A DNA stretch of 64,000 bases from Curvularia sp. ZM96 (lineage: Eukaryota; Ascomycota; Dothideomycetes; Pleosporales; Pleosporaceae). Position numbers and translations under genes: made by a program. The stretch is from assembly GCA_022457065.1 (NCBI GenBank), contig JAJGBQ010000004.1, forward strand, positions 3,410,001 through 3,474,000. Direction: 5' to 3'. Of this stretch, positions 32,623 to 42,404 are shown piece by piece. The notes beneath the pieces are model-generated. The model was not told where the DNA came from. It saw nothing but the letters and a program-made list of their open reading frames with translations, and made no database searches. The number at the start of each line of letters is the position of its first letter. The first letter of the stretch is position 1.

Positions 32623-34551
32623 ATGAACACATCTACCAACCCAATCAGCCCGGCCAAATTATCCGACATCACGTATTGCGTCCCATCCACTTTCGGGTAG
32701 GCACCCAACTAACCTGACCAGAGAAAAGGCCATCAAGAAAGCAATGAATCATATTTGGAACACCCCAGATATAGCCATAGGCATGAGAGAGGTAAGACAT
32801 ATCTTTGACCAACATGTATTCAGTCACTGACGATCACTGTTTTGAGTACAGGCAGTCGGCATCTACAGGTACGTCCGGAATCGAACTTTTAGACATTCTG
32901 CAGCAGGCTGAAGCAAAAATTTACTAGTATTCTCTGGAGTTTACGTTCTAATCCGCATAAAAATTATGGACAGTCGGAGTACATGAACCTAGGATGGCTA
33001 TACGGCTTGATCTCCAATTTCATTGCGGATAAACGCAAGGAAATTGAGGGTGGAAACTATAAGGACCAAAGTCCGGCCGAGTTTCTGGGTGTGTGTGCCA
33101 CAGCTACTCAACTTTACGGGGTGAGAGTCAACAAGATTGCGAGATTACTCCGAGTGGCACAGCGCGGCTGGAGTTCTTATGGTGGTGTTCCTCCTGATGC
33201 TCAACTTCCTCCTAATGTTCAACATTCTGATCTTGTTGACTATTTTCTATGGGTTGGATCCGACCACGTAGTCTCGGACCTATTTGATTTTCAGTGGAAC
33301 ATTCTTATCCCTCGTCTTCAGGAGCGAGTCAATCGAGTTATATGGCAGATATATGTTGGGCAACACCCCGAGTGCAAACCTGGTGGTGCGGAGTGGCAGA
33401 ACATCGAGAAATTCTACGGTGGATTAGGACAGCCGGTGACAGTGACGAGGCTCCAAGTACCCGCACTACTATGCCCTGCACCGCGTCTCAGAAAGGTTTA
33501 CGTCACTGCACGGCCAGTAGATGCATCTGAAAGAAAACCTCTGCAACACCGGAAGAAGGAAACTGAACAGTGCGACAGTATCCTAGCGGCTATTATGCTA
33601 GCTGGGTCACGTTATGTTCCAGTCTCGTGCCAACATTGGGCCTTGGTAGTGGAAAACGGCAAATATTTTGCCATCTGGGAGCTGGTCGTGGTCGGAGGGC
33701 GAATCAAGATCGGAGAGAGCCTGCAAGACAGCCCAGGGCCTTCTCGTAAGGTGCTGGTTGGATACACGACTATGAGAGACGATGAGATCTCAGCATCAGG
33801 TACGTCTAGACGTTCGCAACTCATACGCTCTGCGTACTTTAAGATTTCAAGCACAATATTTCTATCACAACACGACTTGAGCGCCTGTTGTAATTTCATT
33901 CAATGGTATTCTTACTAACACTAGCCAGCTGAACACGTGCGCAAACGCATGAACGACAAGTACAGCTTCAGCACCATGAACTGTCAGCTCTTCTGCTACA
34001 ACTTATTCCAATCCATTCGAGTCTCACACACGATTAACGATGCTTTTTCGGGTCTGGACCTTCTCCCAAACGACCTCATCTTCCAAATAGTGATGCATCG
34101 ATTAGGACAACTCCCCGGGACTATTTGCATGGATCCTTCGCAGGTTGAACTCTTGCAGCCTATGCCAACCTTCTTCGGGACACTGTATACGAAAGCACTC
34201 ATTGTAGCGACGACATCGCTACTAGTATACATCTTCATCAACTTGGGGGTTGTCTTCTTCTCTATAGTGGTCGGGGTCGGGGCTGCGTGGTTACAGCTTG
34301 CGCAAATACATATAAATTTGTATCCTTTGTGGGCTAGAAAAGATCTGGACCAAGAGAGGCTTGTTATGATATACAAGGATTACAATCCCTGGGAGAAGAA
34401 TGCGAGTGGTGAGCTTGTCACTCAAAGCGTCGGATTGCAGCAGGAGCTAGTTGAACAATCTTGCAGAATTGTGGAGATTGACGATGAGGATGAGGACATG
34501 ACCGGTGGACTCGACGAGCCCGAAACGAAGAGGTTACGATTGACTGGATGA
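32623..34551 (+). CDS. LRAT/NlpC-P60-like thiol enzyme candidate with C-terminal membrane anchor, 522 aa
   Basis: Proposed exons: 32623-32672, 32722-32791, 32974-33799, 33929-34551. The start ATG at 32623 gives MNTSTNPISPAKLSDITEKA; the first intron (GTATTG...CCAG, 49 bases) and third intron (GTACGT...CCAG) are canonical. The first 40 residues are the least certain. Residues 41-225 look helical. The candidate catalytic region has His261 in SCQHWALVVENGKYF, then an ELVVVGG strand, VGYTTMRDDEI, and Cys334 in STMNCQLFCYNLFQSI. The order His-strand-...-NC-x-x-F matches LRAT-type NlpC/P60 enzymes (HWALY..., NCEHFV). A hydrophobic pair of segments follows (ALIVATTSLLVYIFI, VVFFSIVVGVGAAWL), then an acidic tail ending KRLRLTG. 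The family includes lipid acyltransferases and thiol hydrolases. The enzyme class is inference. Confidence 0.7.
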
Positions 34552-34913
34552 ATTCATGAACTTTGCAGCAGATTGAATATATAAGTAGTAGTTTACAACT
34601 AGTAGAAACCTTTGTTAGTACTAATAATAAACTACTAGCGGAGCCTCTTTTTCCCGCTACGAGCTGCAAGAACCACAATTATTGAAGGTTCTGTCAGACC
34701 CAAGAGAACGGGCGGCATCGGCGACTCTTGCAATTGCCCATTTTGGACTAATCCATTACGCTTTTCCCTCTTACTACCACCACTATCGCTTTCGACTGTT
34801 ATAAAGAACACTTTTTACGCCAAACCTTGTAATCCTCCTCTTCTAAACCCACACACTCCCCCATCCCCAATATACTATTCAAGAGAGAAAAAGTAGGAAA
34901 AGAACCAGAAAAA
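34552..34913. other. Intergenic region before the UPF0303 gene
   Basis: 362 bases, AT-rich on the left (ATATAAGTAGTAG and TTAGTACTAATAATAA near 34577-34632), which fits the 3' end of the LRAT-like gene. The right side is pyrimidine-rich, then purine-rich just before the start codon, as in a promoter and leader. Confidence 0.4.
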
Positions 34914-35595
34914 ATGGCAACAGACGACGTCACCATCCCACAACATATCTCCATCTCCGAAGCACCCCGCGACGTTGAAGCCATCAAAGCACAAGAAAAA
35001 GCATCCATCCTGCCCCATTGGAACGCAGATGTCGCTTTCAAACTAGGCTACAACCTGCGCACCCGTCTACTGACGCAGGAGCGACCTGCAGTCGTGCACA
35101 TTTCAACCATTAGCACGCCCCCGCACGTGCTATTTCATGCTGTACGTTTCCCTTTCCCCCCAACTTTAGATAAATCGCCCATTTTCGTTTCCTCTCCCTT
35201 CAATGAAAGAGGAATTTAGTCTGGCGAGACAGGGTAATAAGGACGTGTATCGCTAATGCGCGTCCTCAAAGGTAACCCACTCCAGCACCGCTCTCGACAA
35301 CGATTTCTGGGTGTCGCGCAAGCGCGCTGCCGTCATCCGCTTCCAGGCCAGCACTTGGCGGCTGCAAAACCAGTATGGTGGTGATGAGGAAGCGTTCAAG
35401 TCGAAGCTAGGTTTGGGGGAGACAGCCAAGGACTATGCGATTCACGGAGGTGGAGTACCGCTTTTTATCAAGGGGTGTGATAGCCCGGTTGCCGTGGTTG
35501 TGGTCAGTGGGCTCAAGCAGTGGGATGATCATCAGGTTGTGATTGAAGAGTTGGCCAAGTTGAAGGAGGACCTGGAAAAGGCGGGTTCGCGTTAA
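34914..35595 (+). CDS. UPF0303/haem-degrading (DUF336) domain protein, 183 aa
   Basis: Exons 34914-35141 and 35272-35595; the 130-base intron has a clear branch-point-like GCTAATG before its AG. The domain runs over almost the whole protein: AFKLGYNLRTRLL, PAVVHISTISTPPHVLFHA, then VTHSSTALDNDFWVSRKRAAVIRF, and ends with DYAIHGGGVPLFIKGCDSPVAVVVVSGLKQWDDHQVVIEE, the glycine-rich segment typical of this family. Related proteins (HbpS-like, GlcG-like) bind haem or act with oxidoreductases, and the UPF0303 subgroup is common in fungi without a defined role. No signal peptide. It converges with RRP3, stop codons 203 bases apart. Confidence 0.85.
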
Positions 35596-35798
35596 ATGCA
35601 TTTTTTGTGAACATAAGATATCTAGAATGTAAAATATCGACACTTTTCCAATCTGCTGGCCAAGGGGGGGTTGCCTCGTCTATTCCAAGATGTTTATGAC
35701 CAGGTGGGGATCAAGCAGTTCGTAGGGTATCCGCGAAAACTCTAAAAAGAAAGGCATGCAAGATGGGACGCGCATGCGTCTGAATGTTTTCTTCGTAA

Positions 35799-37412
35799 TT
35801 AACCTTCCTCAGTGTCCATCTGGTCCCGTCCTTTTCTTCCGCCTCCGCCACGACCGCCTCGGCCGCCGCCTCTACCCCCACGACCTCCTTTACCTCTCTG
35901 CTCATGAAGATCCTTCATCTCCCTGACTGCTATCCTCTGTGCCTCGCTCACTCGGTCCATATACACCATTGCCTCGTCCTTGTTGATAACCTCTTCGGGG
36001 ATCTGCTTGCCAAGCGCATTTTCGATACGCAGCCAGATCTCCAGATCATACTGCGTGACAAAAGAAACCGCCTTACCCGACTTTCCAGCTCGTGCTGTTC
36101 GGCCAACGCGGTGGACATAGGTCTGCGAGTCGCTGGGTAGGTCAAAGTTGACGACGAGATCGACGGCTGGAATATCCAGACCACGGGCCGCTACGTCCGT
36201 AGCTACAAGGATATCTCGGCTCTGAGTCTTGAATTTGTTGAGTGCACCTAGACGAGCTGACTGCGAAAGTTGGCCGTGAAGAGGGATGGCGCCGAAGCCG
36301 AGGGTGCGGAGGAGGATTGCTATGCGCTGCGTCTCGTTGACAGTACGGGTGAAGATGATGGTGGGGTGGCCAATGTTATCGTTCAGAAGATGGATGAGGT
36401 AGAGGTCCTTGTACTTGTGCGGGAGGAAGATGTATCGTTGAAGCAGCGTCGAAACAACTTGGTGAGATGAGCTGCTGATGCTCACTCGAACGGGATTTTG
36501 CAGGGCAGCTCGCTGCAGACTTTCGACCTTGCTGCTCATAGTCGCCGAGAACAGATATGTGTGTCGTCCTTCTCTAGGAAGTACCTTTAAGATCTTGTCC
36601 AACACGGGACCGAAATCAAGGTCGAGCAACCGATCGGCTTCGTCGAGAACCATGTACTTGAGATGCTTCAGGGAGAAGCCCTTGGTATTTTCCAGGTGAT
36701 CCAGGAGACGTCCTGTATACTGTCAACCCTGATTCTTCACGTCAGAAAAACTAGACCTACCAGGCGTAGCAACAATGATGTGTGGCTTCTTGGACAGCGC
36801 AATTGCCTGGGGTACCATGTCCATTCCTCCTACCAGTGTTGCACACTTGACATTGATGATGCTGCCGAGAGCGTCGACCTGCTGTGCAATCTGATAGGCC
36901 AACTCTCGTGTAGGCGCCAGAACCAGCCCAAAGAGTGATTGCTGTTTCTCCAGCAGCGCTTGGAGGATGGGCAGGACAAATGCAGCCGTCTTTCCAGATC
37001 CAGTTTCAGCGAGTCCAATGACGTCGCGCCCCTCAAGAGCCAGCGGTATAGCCTGAGCCTGAATCGGTGTTGGGTTCTTGAACTTGAGGTTTTCGCAGGC
37101 ATCGCAGAGTTCTTCTCGCACGCCTAGGTCGGCAAATGTCTTCTTCGCCTCGTCTGTGCCGGTTGTCGCATCCTCTGTATGTGCTTCGGGTGCAGGCGTC
37201 TTTGCTGAATCCTGGCCTTCAGCATCGTCCGAACTGTCTCCCTCTCCCTCTTCTACTTGTTCGTCGTCGTCGCTCGACTCGGGTTCTGGCGGTGGTGCGG
37301 CCTTCGCCACGACTTTCTTCGCTGGTGCATTCGATGGTCGCGCTTTCTTGGACAACGCAGCAGCCGCAACGGGCGCGTCTTCGTGACGTTTTCGCTTCGC
37401 AAATCCAGGCAT
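35799..37412 (-). CDS. RRP3: ATP-dependent rRNA helicase Rrp3 (DEAD box, DDX47-like), 521 aa
   Basis: Two exons: 37412-36761 and 36712-35799, joined in the ATPGR motif. The ATG at 37412 (MPGFAKRKRHED) is chosen because residues read upstream of it are not family-like. A charged acidic N-terminal tail of about 90 residues precedes KTFADLGVREELCDAC (Q-motif region), GLAETGSGKT (Walker A), PTRELA, TPGR, VLDEADR (DEAD variant typical of the family), FSATM, then VATDVAARGLDIP and HRVGRTARAGK. The C-terminus is RG/GGR-rich (positions about 35815-35885 in the window) and may bind RNA. Rrp3 acts in the nucleolus in early cleavage of the 35S pre-rRNA towards 18S. It is transcribed away from SSF1, sharing a 313-base region. 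Confidence 0.96.
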
Positions 37413-37725
37413 TTTAGTGTACAGGACGAATCGAGGAAGTTGTGCGCAAGTCGAAGTATACCGGCTCATCAACTTTCGAAATCTTGGCAAAGCGGGCCGG
37501 ACCCACAGAAAAGTTTCCAGTTCGCGACCGGTCGCGACGGAGCAGCCGACTTTACTACATCGACGGCTGCTCTCAATCGACCCTCCCTCCTATCCACTGT
37601 CGCCTGTTTCTGTGGCATTCGTCCACTCACCTTCCGAGATACACGGTACAGAGTACAAGGCTAGGTCCGAAAAAGCCAACTTTGAAGCTACAATCCGATC
37701 AGAGACGGACAATTGAGCTGTCGCA
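37413..37725. promoter_or_regulatory. Shared bidirectional promoter of RRP3 and SSF1
   Basis: 313 bases between two divergent start codons of nucleolar ribosome-assembly genes. Near its middle is the perfect 16-base palindrome listed separately. Being symmetric, such a site could serve both directions. No TATA box is evident, as expected for constitutive growth genes. Confidence 0.6.
37522..37537. promoter_or_regulatory. 16-bp perfect palindrome, candidate regulator site
   Basis: TCGCGACCGGTCGCGA reads the same on both strands and lies 110 bases from the RRP3 ATG and 189 from the SSF1 ATG. The CGG/CCG core is of the kind bound by Zn2Cys6 dimers, and CGCGA-type cores by other fungal factors. 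No specific factor is claimed. Confidence 0.5.
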
Positions 37726-39178
37726 ATGGCCCGTGGAAGAGGAAGCGCAAGGAAGAAGCAGTCCGCAAAGGACAAGGAAATGGCCAAGAAGCCGGTAGCA
37801 GGCCCAAAGTCCATGGTGATTCGTATTGGTGCACAAGAGTGAGTTGAATTCTTCCTACAGTCTCAATCGGTCGCTCACGAAAATTAGAGTCGGAAAATCA
37901 GTTTCAGACCTCGTCAATGATGTTAGGCATTGTTTAGAGCCTGATACCGCCATCAGGCTCAAGGAGCGACGTGCAAACAAGCTTAAGGTATGCACTATTA
38001 TAAGACTATGGAGATTGGCCTTGTCTGACATCTTGTAGGACTACCTCGTCATGTGCGGTCCACTAGGCGTCAGCCATCTGCTTCTGTTCTCTAGGTCAGA
38101 AAGCGGCAACACGAACCTTCGACTCGCTCGCACGCCACGAGGCCCTACACTTCACTTCCGCGTGGAAAACTATTCTCTCTGCAAAGACATCATCAAAGCC
38201 ATGAAGCGCCCACGATCTGGCGCAAGTGACTACCTGGTCGCACCGTTGTTGGTCATGAACAACTTTTTAACGAGCGACAGCGAGAGGGAGAAGTTGGGAG
38301 AAAAGGCACCACCCAAGCATCTCGAGAAGCTGGTGACAGACATGTTCCAGGGTCTTTTTCCCCCGATCCAACCGCACACCACGCCTCTCCATTCAATCAA
38401 ACGAGTTCTCCTCCTCAACCGCGAGCCTCCTTCAGAAGAGACTGGGTCCATCAACATCAGCCTAAGGCACTACGCGATTACGACGAAGCAGGTGGGTATA
38501 CCCAAGGCTATCCGACGGTTATATGCAGCCGAGAAGCTCGTTGGAAGCAAGGAGAAGAAGAAGAGCGCATTGCCAAACTTGGGAAAGCTCGAGGACGTGG
38601 CAGACTACATGCTGGACCCTTCAGCAGCAGGCTACACATCTGCCTCGGACACGGAACAAGACACCGATGCCGAAGTCGAGGTTGCAGCTCCTGCCCGGCA
38701 AAAGGTGCTGTCGCGACGCGAGAAGGAGAAGCTCAAAGCCGGCGACGAGACCTCGCACGCTCGCGCCCGCGGCTCCAAGCCCCGTGTGGAAAAGCGGGCC
38801 GTAAAATTGATCGAACTTGGCCCCCGTATGAAGCTGCGCCTTACTAAAGTTGAGGAAGACGTCTGTGGTGGCAGGGTTCTCTGGCACGAATTTATTACCA
38901 AGAGTAAAGCCGAGGAACAGGAGCTGGAAAAGAGGTGGCAGCAGAGGAATAAGGAAAAGGAGGAGCGGAGACGGATTCAGCGGGAGAATATCGAGAAGAA
39001 GAGGAAAGAAAAGGCTGCTAAAGGAGAGACTGCCGAGGATGGCGAGGGCGAGGGCGATGAGGACGACGAAGAGATGGCGGACTATGATGATTACGACATG
39101 GACGATGATGTGTGGCAGGATGCTGCGGATGCAGGCGAGGGTGAGGAAGAGGACGAAGATGAGGACATGGACGAGTGA
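37726..39178 (+). CDS. SSF1: Ssf1/Peter Pan Brix-domain ribosome-assembly factor, 450 aa
   Basis: Exons 37726-37838, 37888-37987 and 38039-39178; all junctions keep frame. The N-terminus is basic (MARGRGSARKKQSAKDKE). The Brix domain spans about residues 28-310: PKSMVIRIG, LVNDVRHCLEP, DYLVMCGPLGVSHLLLFSRS, NTNLRLARTPRGPTLHFRV, then KAVKLIELGPRMKLRLTKVEE-like sequence (KRAVKLIELGPRMKLRLTKV). A Lys/Arg/Glu coiled-coil-like stretch follows, and the C-terminus is an acidic tail (about 60 residues of Asp/Glu). Ssf1 binds pre-60S particles with Rrp14 and Rrp15 and is needed for 27S pre-rRNA processing in the nucleolus. The partner RRP3 serves the small subunit, so the shared promoter would couple both subunits. 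Confidence 0.95.
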
Positions 39179-39341
39179 TGGATATGGTCTGATGTGAAGA
39201 AGAAAAATGTCTGTAATGATACCCTGTTCGACGCTTCCCATCACATACATGCTTCATAGCTGTGTGGATCCTCAATACATGCATTTCGACTGCGTCGTAA
39301 CCGTCGATTTCCCCCCTTCTCCTTGTAGAGGCATGCATACC

Positions 39342-40407
39342 TCAAGTCCCCTTTGGCTTCTTGATAATCACCTTCTCCCCATCATCACTCAACTCCCATC
39401 CCACACCTTCCTGTACCAACTCGTCCCACTGCCTCTCCGTCGCCCTCTCCACAAACGCCCTATCAGCACTTAGGTAGGCCTTTCCCAGACACTTCAACGC
39501 ATGCACTCTGACGCCTCCATCAGCCCACTCCATGATACTCCTCTGGTACCCGTCCACCGCCCTCCTTACCCTCCAAAACGCCACATAATCATCCGCAACC
39601 AGTGCCTTCAACACTGCCTCGACGCGCCAGTCCCTATAGCCATACTGCAACTTCGTTTGGCGGGCGCCGGCGAAATCGGATTGGCGGCAGGCCTGGTCGA
39701 GGATGAGCAGGCCGACGAATTCGTGCAGTGTCGAGGCGGGGAGGGGGTTCCGTGGGTGGATGATGTTGAGGAGGGAGAGCAGCGAGGGTAGATACGAGGC
39801 CCAGTCGTGGCAGAGGATGCTAACGTGAATAGCGAAGGTGTAGGCGCGTAGGGCGAAGCCGTCGGAGCGGCTTGAGGCGGTGATGGCTTCGCGGAGCTTG
39901 CGAAGGGATGCGAGAACCGTGGCGAGCTCTTGAATAGAGGGTGCAAAGGCTTTTTGTGGTATGGATGGTTGTGTGGAAGCGGAGCTCGTGGTGGGTGGAG
40001 GGGGTTTTGTATTCTGATACTCGGGAGGCGCGTGCTTGGATAGCGACAGCGAGGAGAAGGAACTCGTGAGCTTTAAGCTGGCCTCGCTGTTTTTTCTGTC
40101 GGTTGAAGAGGCTGCCGGTATGCTGACACAGGCAAAGAGACTATCCAATTCTTCGCGATTAAGGGCACAGAGTTTCATATAGCGCTCGATGATGCGGTTG
40201 AAGTAGACTTCTTGCGTCTTGAAGTCATTGAGCCTGCGGGATCAGTATCTGCTGGGAAAAACGAGGCAAGAAGACGCAGTACCGTGTCTCGCCTTTGCTG
40301 GGCAGCCCGTAGGCCTCGAGCATGTCTTCACGGACGGGCTTGAGGCGGTTCCATGCGCCGGATGCAGCGCGGCGACTGCTGGAACGAGCTGGATCGGTGG
40401 GCTTCAT
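39342..40407 (-). CDS. Conserved fungal protein, possible PCI/CSN8-PSMD8-eIF3K-like helical domain, 338 aa
   Basis: Two exons: 40407-40283 and 40233-39342 (junction GETR/LNDFKTQ). The N-terminus is short and basic (MKPTDPARSSSRRAASGAWNR). A Ser/Pro/Thr-rich linker (about 75-130) separates it from an all-helical C-terminal half: ELATVLASLRKLREAI, HDWASYLPSLLSLLNIIHP, SDFAGARQTKLQYGYRDWRV, VLKALVADDYVAFWRVRRAV, ALKCLGKAYLSADRAFVERA. The alternating helices and the D-Y-x-x-F-W pattern resemble the CSN8/PSMD8/eIF3K group, where a subunit helical repeat ends in a winged helix. I cannot name the protein. It may be a subunit or cofactor of such a complex. Confidence 0.75.
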
Positions 40408-40881
40408 GTTGGCAATGGGTGCGATAAGGAGGGGAACACGGATGTTAGCTTGGGCCTAGAGATACGTTCAGCTTCGGCTGGTTGCGTTGCTGAGAGCCAT
40501 GGCAATACATGGTGGGCGTGCGTGAAGACAATCACACAACGCAGGAGAGAGGCAAGGTGGGATGGAGGGGCAAGCGCGCCCAAGCTCGACGCGTGAACCT
40601 CGTGCTGCCCCGCCGAGATAGTGAGATACCAGACATGCTATGTCATCTCTGGCTGAGCATTAGATTGAGTGACCGGTCGGTCTGTTTGGTGACAGCTAAA
40701 AGGCGACGCATGGTGCTCGCAAGGCTCACTGGATGGGGCATAGCCTGTTGGGGGTCCCTGAAGTGTGAGTTCCTCAAAAGTCACCTCACGCCATCGAAAT
40801 TTCAGTACATTACCATTGACAAACAGCCGCCATCTCTGTTGTTTCTATATTCTTGTTGTTGTTATTATCCTCCAATTTAAC
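40408..40881. promoter_or_regulatory. Divergent promoter region, helical protein / Izh-type gene
   Basis: 474 bases between two head-to-head start codons. The last 80 bases before the Izh-type ATG are pyrimidine-rich and T-rich. No repeat or RNA gene recognised. Confidence 0.4.
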
Positions 40882-41823
40882 ATGGAAAGTATCAAGGAAG
40901 TAGCCACAAAGGCAGCAGATGGCAGCAAAAAGCTGGAGCAAAAAGTCGAAGAAAAGTTGATACTGGTATGGGACGAGTTGTCTCCATGGCAGCAGGACAA
41001 CCACTACATTCAATCTGGGTACCGAGCGCAGTCAAACTCCTACTCCAAATCGTGGAAGAGTCTGGGATATTTGCACAATGAGACGGTCAACATCTACTCG
41101 CACCTGATTGGGGCTCTACTGGCAGCCGTGGCTGGCATCGTTCTGTACGTGACATTGGAACCACGATACGAAACTGCGACCAAAGAAGATGTATGGGCGT
41201 TTGGATGCTTCTTCGCCGGAGCAGTGGCATGCCTCGGCATGAGCGCAACGTACCATACCATTCAGAACCACTCGCACGAGGTAGCTATCTGGGGCAACAA
41301 GCTGGACTATCTGGGCATTGTGTTCCTGATCTGGGGCAGCTTTGTGCCAGTGCTGTACTATGCGTTCCGAGATGAGCCCGAGCTAAGGACGACATACTGG
41401 ACCATGATTACGACGTTGGCAGCGGGGACGTCCATCGTATCCGCCCATCACAAATTTCGCACGCCCGCGCTTCGGCCGTTTCGAGCCCTGATGTTTGTGC
41501 TCATGGGCCTCTCGGCTGTGTTTCCAGTCCTACACGGGATAAGATTGTATGGCGTCGAGCACCTGCGAAAAAGCATTGGGCTCGACTGGGTCGTGTTGCA
41601 GGGCATACTATATATCGCGGGCGCCGCCATCTACGCCGCCAGAGTGCCCGAGAAGTGGAGTCCAGGAAAATATGATATTTGGGGCTCCAGCCATCAGATA
41701 TTCCACGTGCTGGTCGTGCTAGCGGCGGCCAGTCATCTCACGGGGCTCGTCAGAGCTTTCGACTACGAGCACGGCCAGAGAGGGAGCGAAATGAAGGCTG
41801 TGCTGGGGAGTAAGGGATTGTAG
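40882..41823 (+). CDS. Izh/PAQR (haemolysin III-like) membrane protein, 313 aa
   Basis: Single exon. The ATG at 40882 starts MESIKEVATKAADGSK; the frame is open further up but only from ATGs in untranslated-looking sequence. Seven spans follow, for example IYSHLIGALLAAVAGIVLYV, FGCFFAGAVACLGMSATYHT and WVVLQGILYIAGAAIYAA. The PAQR metal-site residues are visible: Ser and His in SATYHTIQNHS, Asp in KLDYLGI, and two His in SSHQIFHVLVVLAAASH. The N-terminal motif NHYIQSGYR is the family signature. Fungal Izh proteins affect zinc and sterol homeostasis and, like adiponectin receptors, may have ceramidase activity. Location is probably the plasma membrane or ER. Confidence 0.92.
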   Translation: MESIKEVATKAADGSKKLEQKVEEKLILVWDELSPWQQDNHYIQSGYRAQSNSYSKSWKSLGYLHNETVNIYSHLIGALLAAVAGIVLYVTLEPRYETATKEDVWAFGCFFAGAVACLGMSATYHTIQNHSHEVAIWGNKLDYLGIVFLIWGSFVPVLYYAFRDEPELRTTYWTMITTLAAGTSIVSAHHKFRTPALRPFRALMFVLMGLSAVFPVLHGIRLYGVEHLRKSIGLDWVVLQGILYIAGAAIYAARVPEKWSPGKYDIWGSSHQIFHVLVVLAAASHLTGLVRAFDYEHGQRGSEMKAVLGSKGL

Positions 41824-42404
41824 GCCCAGGGCATGTGAGACGACGCAGCTAGGCAACAAGCGACCCAGTTTAGCATCCAGCTATAGCAATACGAGTATAT
41901 AGTCGTAAATGCCTCCTACAACAGGGGCATAACTGCTACCACGCTGCTGAAGCAGAGCCTGTGACGGTGAATTTCCATTGGCTTCTAGAACATGCGCTTC
42001 TGCACAAAAACGGTAGAAAACTGTGACGAGCAAGGATGGGCTAGGCGATGCGAACGCCGCACAGACTGGCCGATGACGCCGTGGCCCGATCCTGCCAGCC
42101 ACCTTCCCCATGAAATGCCACTCCGGTGGGTCGCGTCGGCCAATCACAGCGCCCCGTCACAGCTACCGATCTTGCAGCTCTCGTCCCAGCACTCTCTTCT
42201 GACGTCCATTCCTCCGTTTTCTCTTCCATCTTCACGTCGCGTCGCTGTCTGCTCCCTACGCTTCTTGTCTACCTACCAACCCATCCTTCAGAGCCCTCTG
42301 CATATCAACCATCTTCCCCTCTTGCTTTTGCGACGCCAAACGCTCTCGCACCAAGCATAACGTCATCCCATATCACCTGCCATTGCGAAGTCGCGTTACA
42401 CACC
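41824..42404. other. Promoter region of the Tudor-domain gene
   Basis: 581 bases with a CCAATCAC box (listed separately) and a long pyrimidine-rich leader from about 42170 to 42300. Possible small open frames in the leader were not supported as genes. Confidence 0.4.
42140..42144 (+). promoter_or_regulatory. CCAAT box
   Basis: CCAAT in GGCCAATCACAG, 265 bases before the start codon of the Tudor-domain gene. The flanks fit the preference of the fungal HAP/CBC complex (CCAATCA). Short motif, so moderate trust. Confidence 0.4.

Noticed and set aside
32698..32721. A 24-25-base intron (GTAGGC...CCAG) in the LRAT-like gene
   Set aside because: Too short for a fungal spliceosomal intron. The donor GTATTG at 32673 gives a normal 49-base intron with the same acceptor and also keeps frame.
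38621..39250. 209-codon minus-strand frame opposite the SSF1 C-terminus
   Set aside because: Leu/Ile-rich reverse shadow of an acidic low-complexity tail, which routinely mimics a membrane protein.
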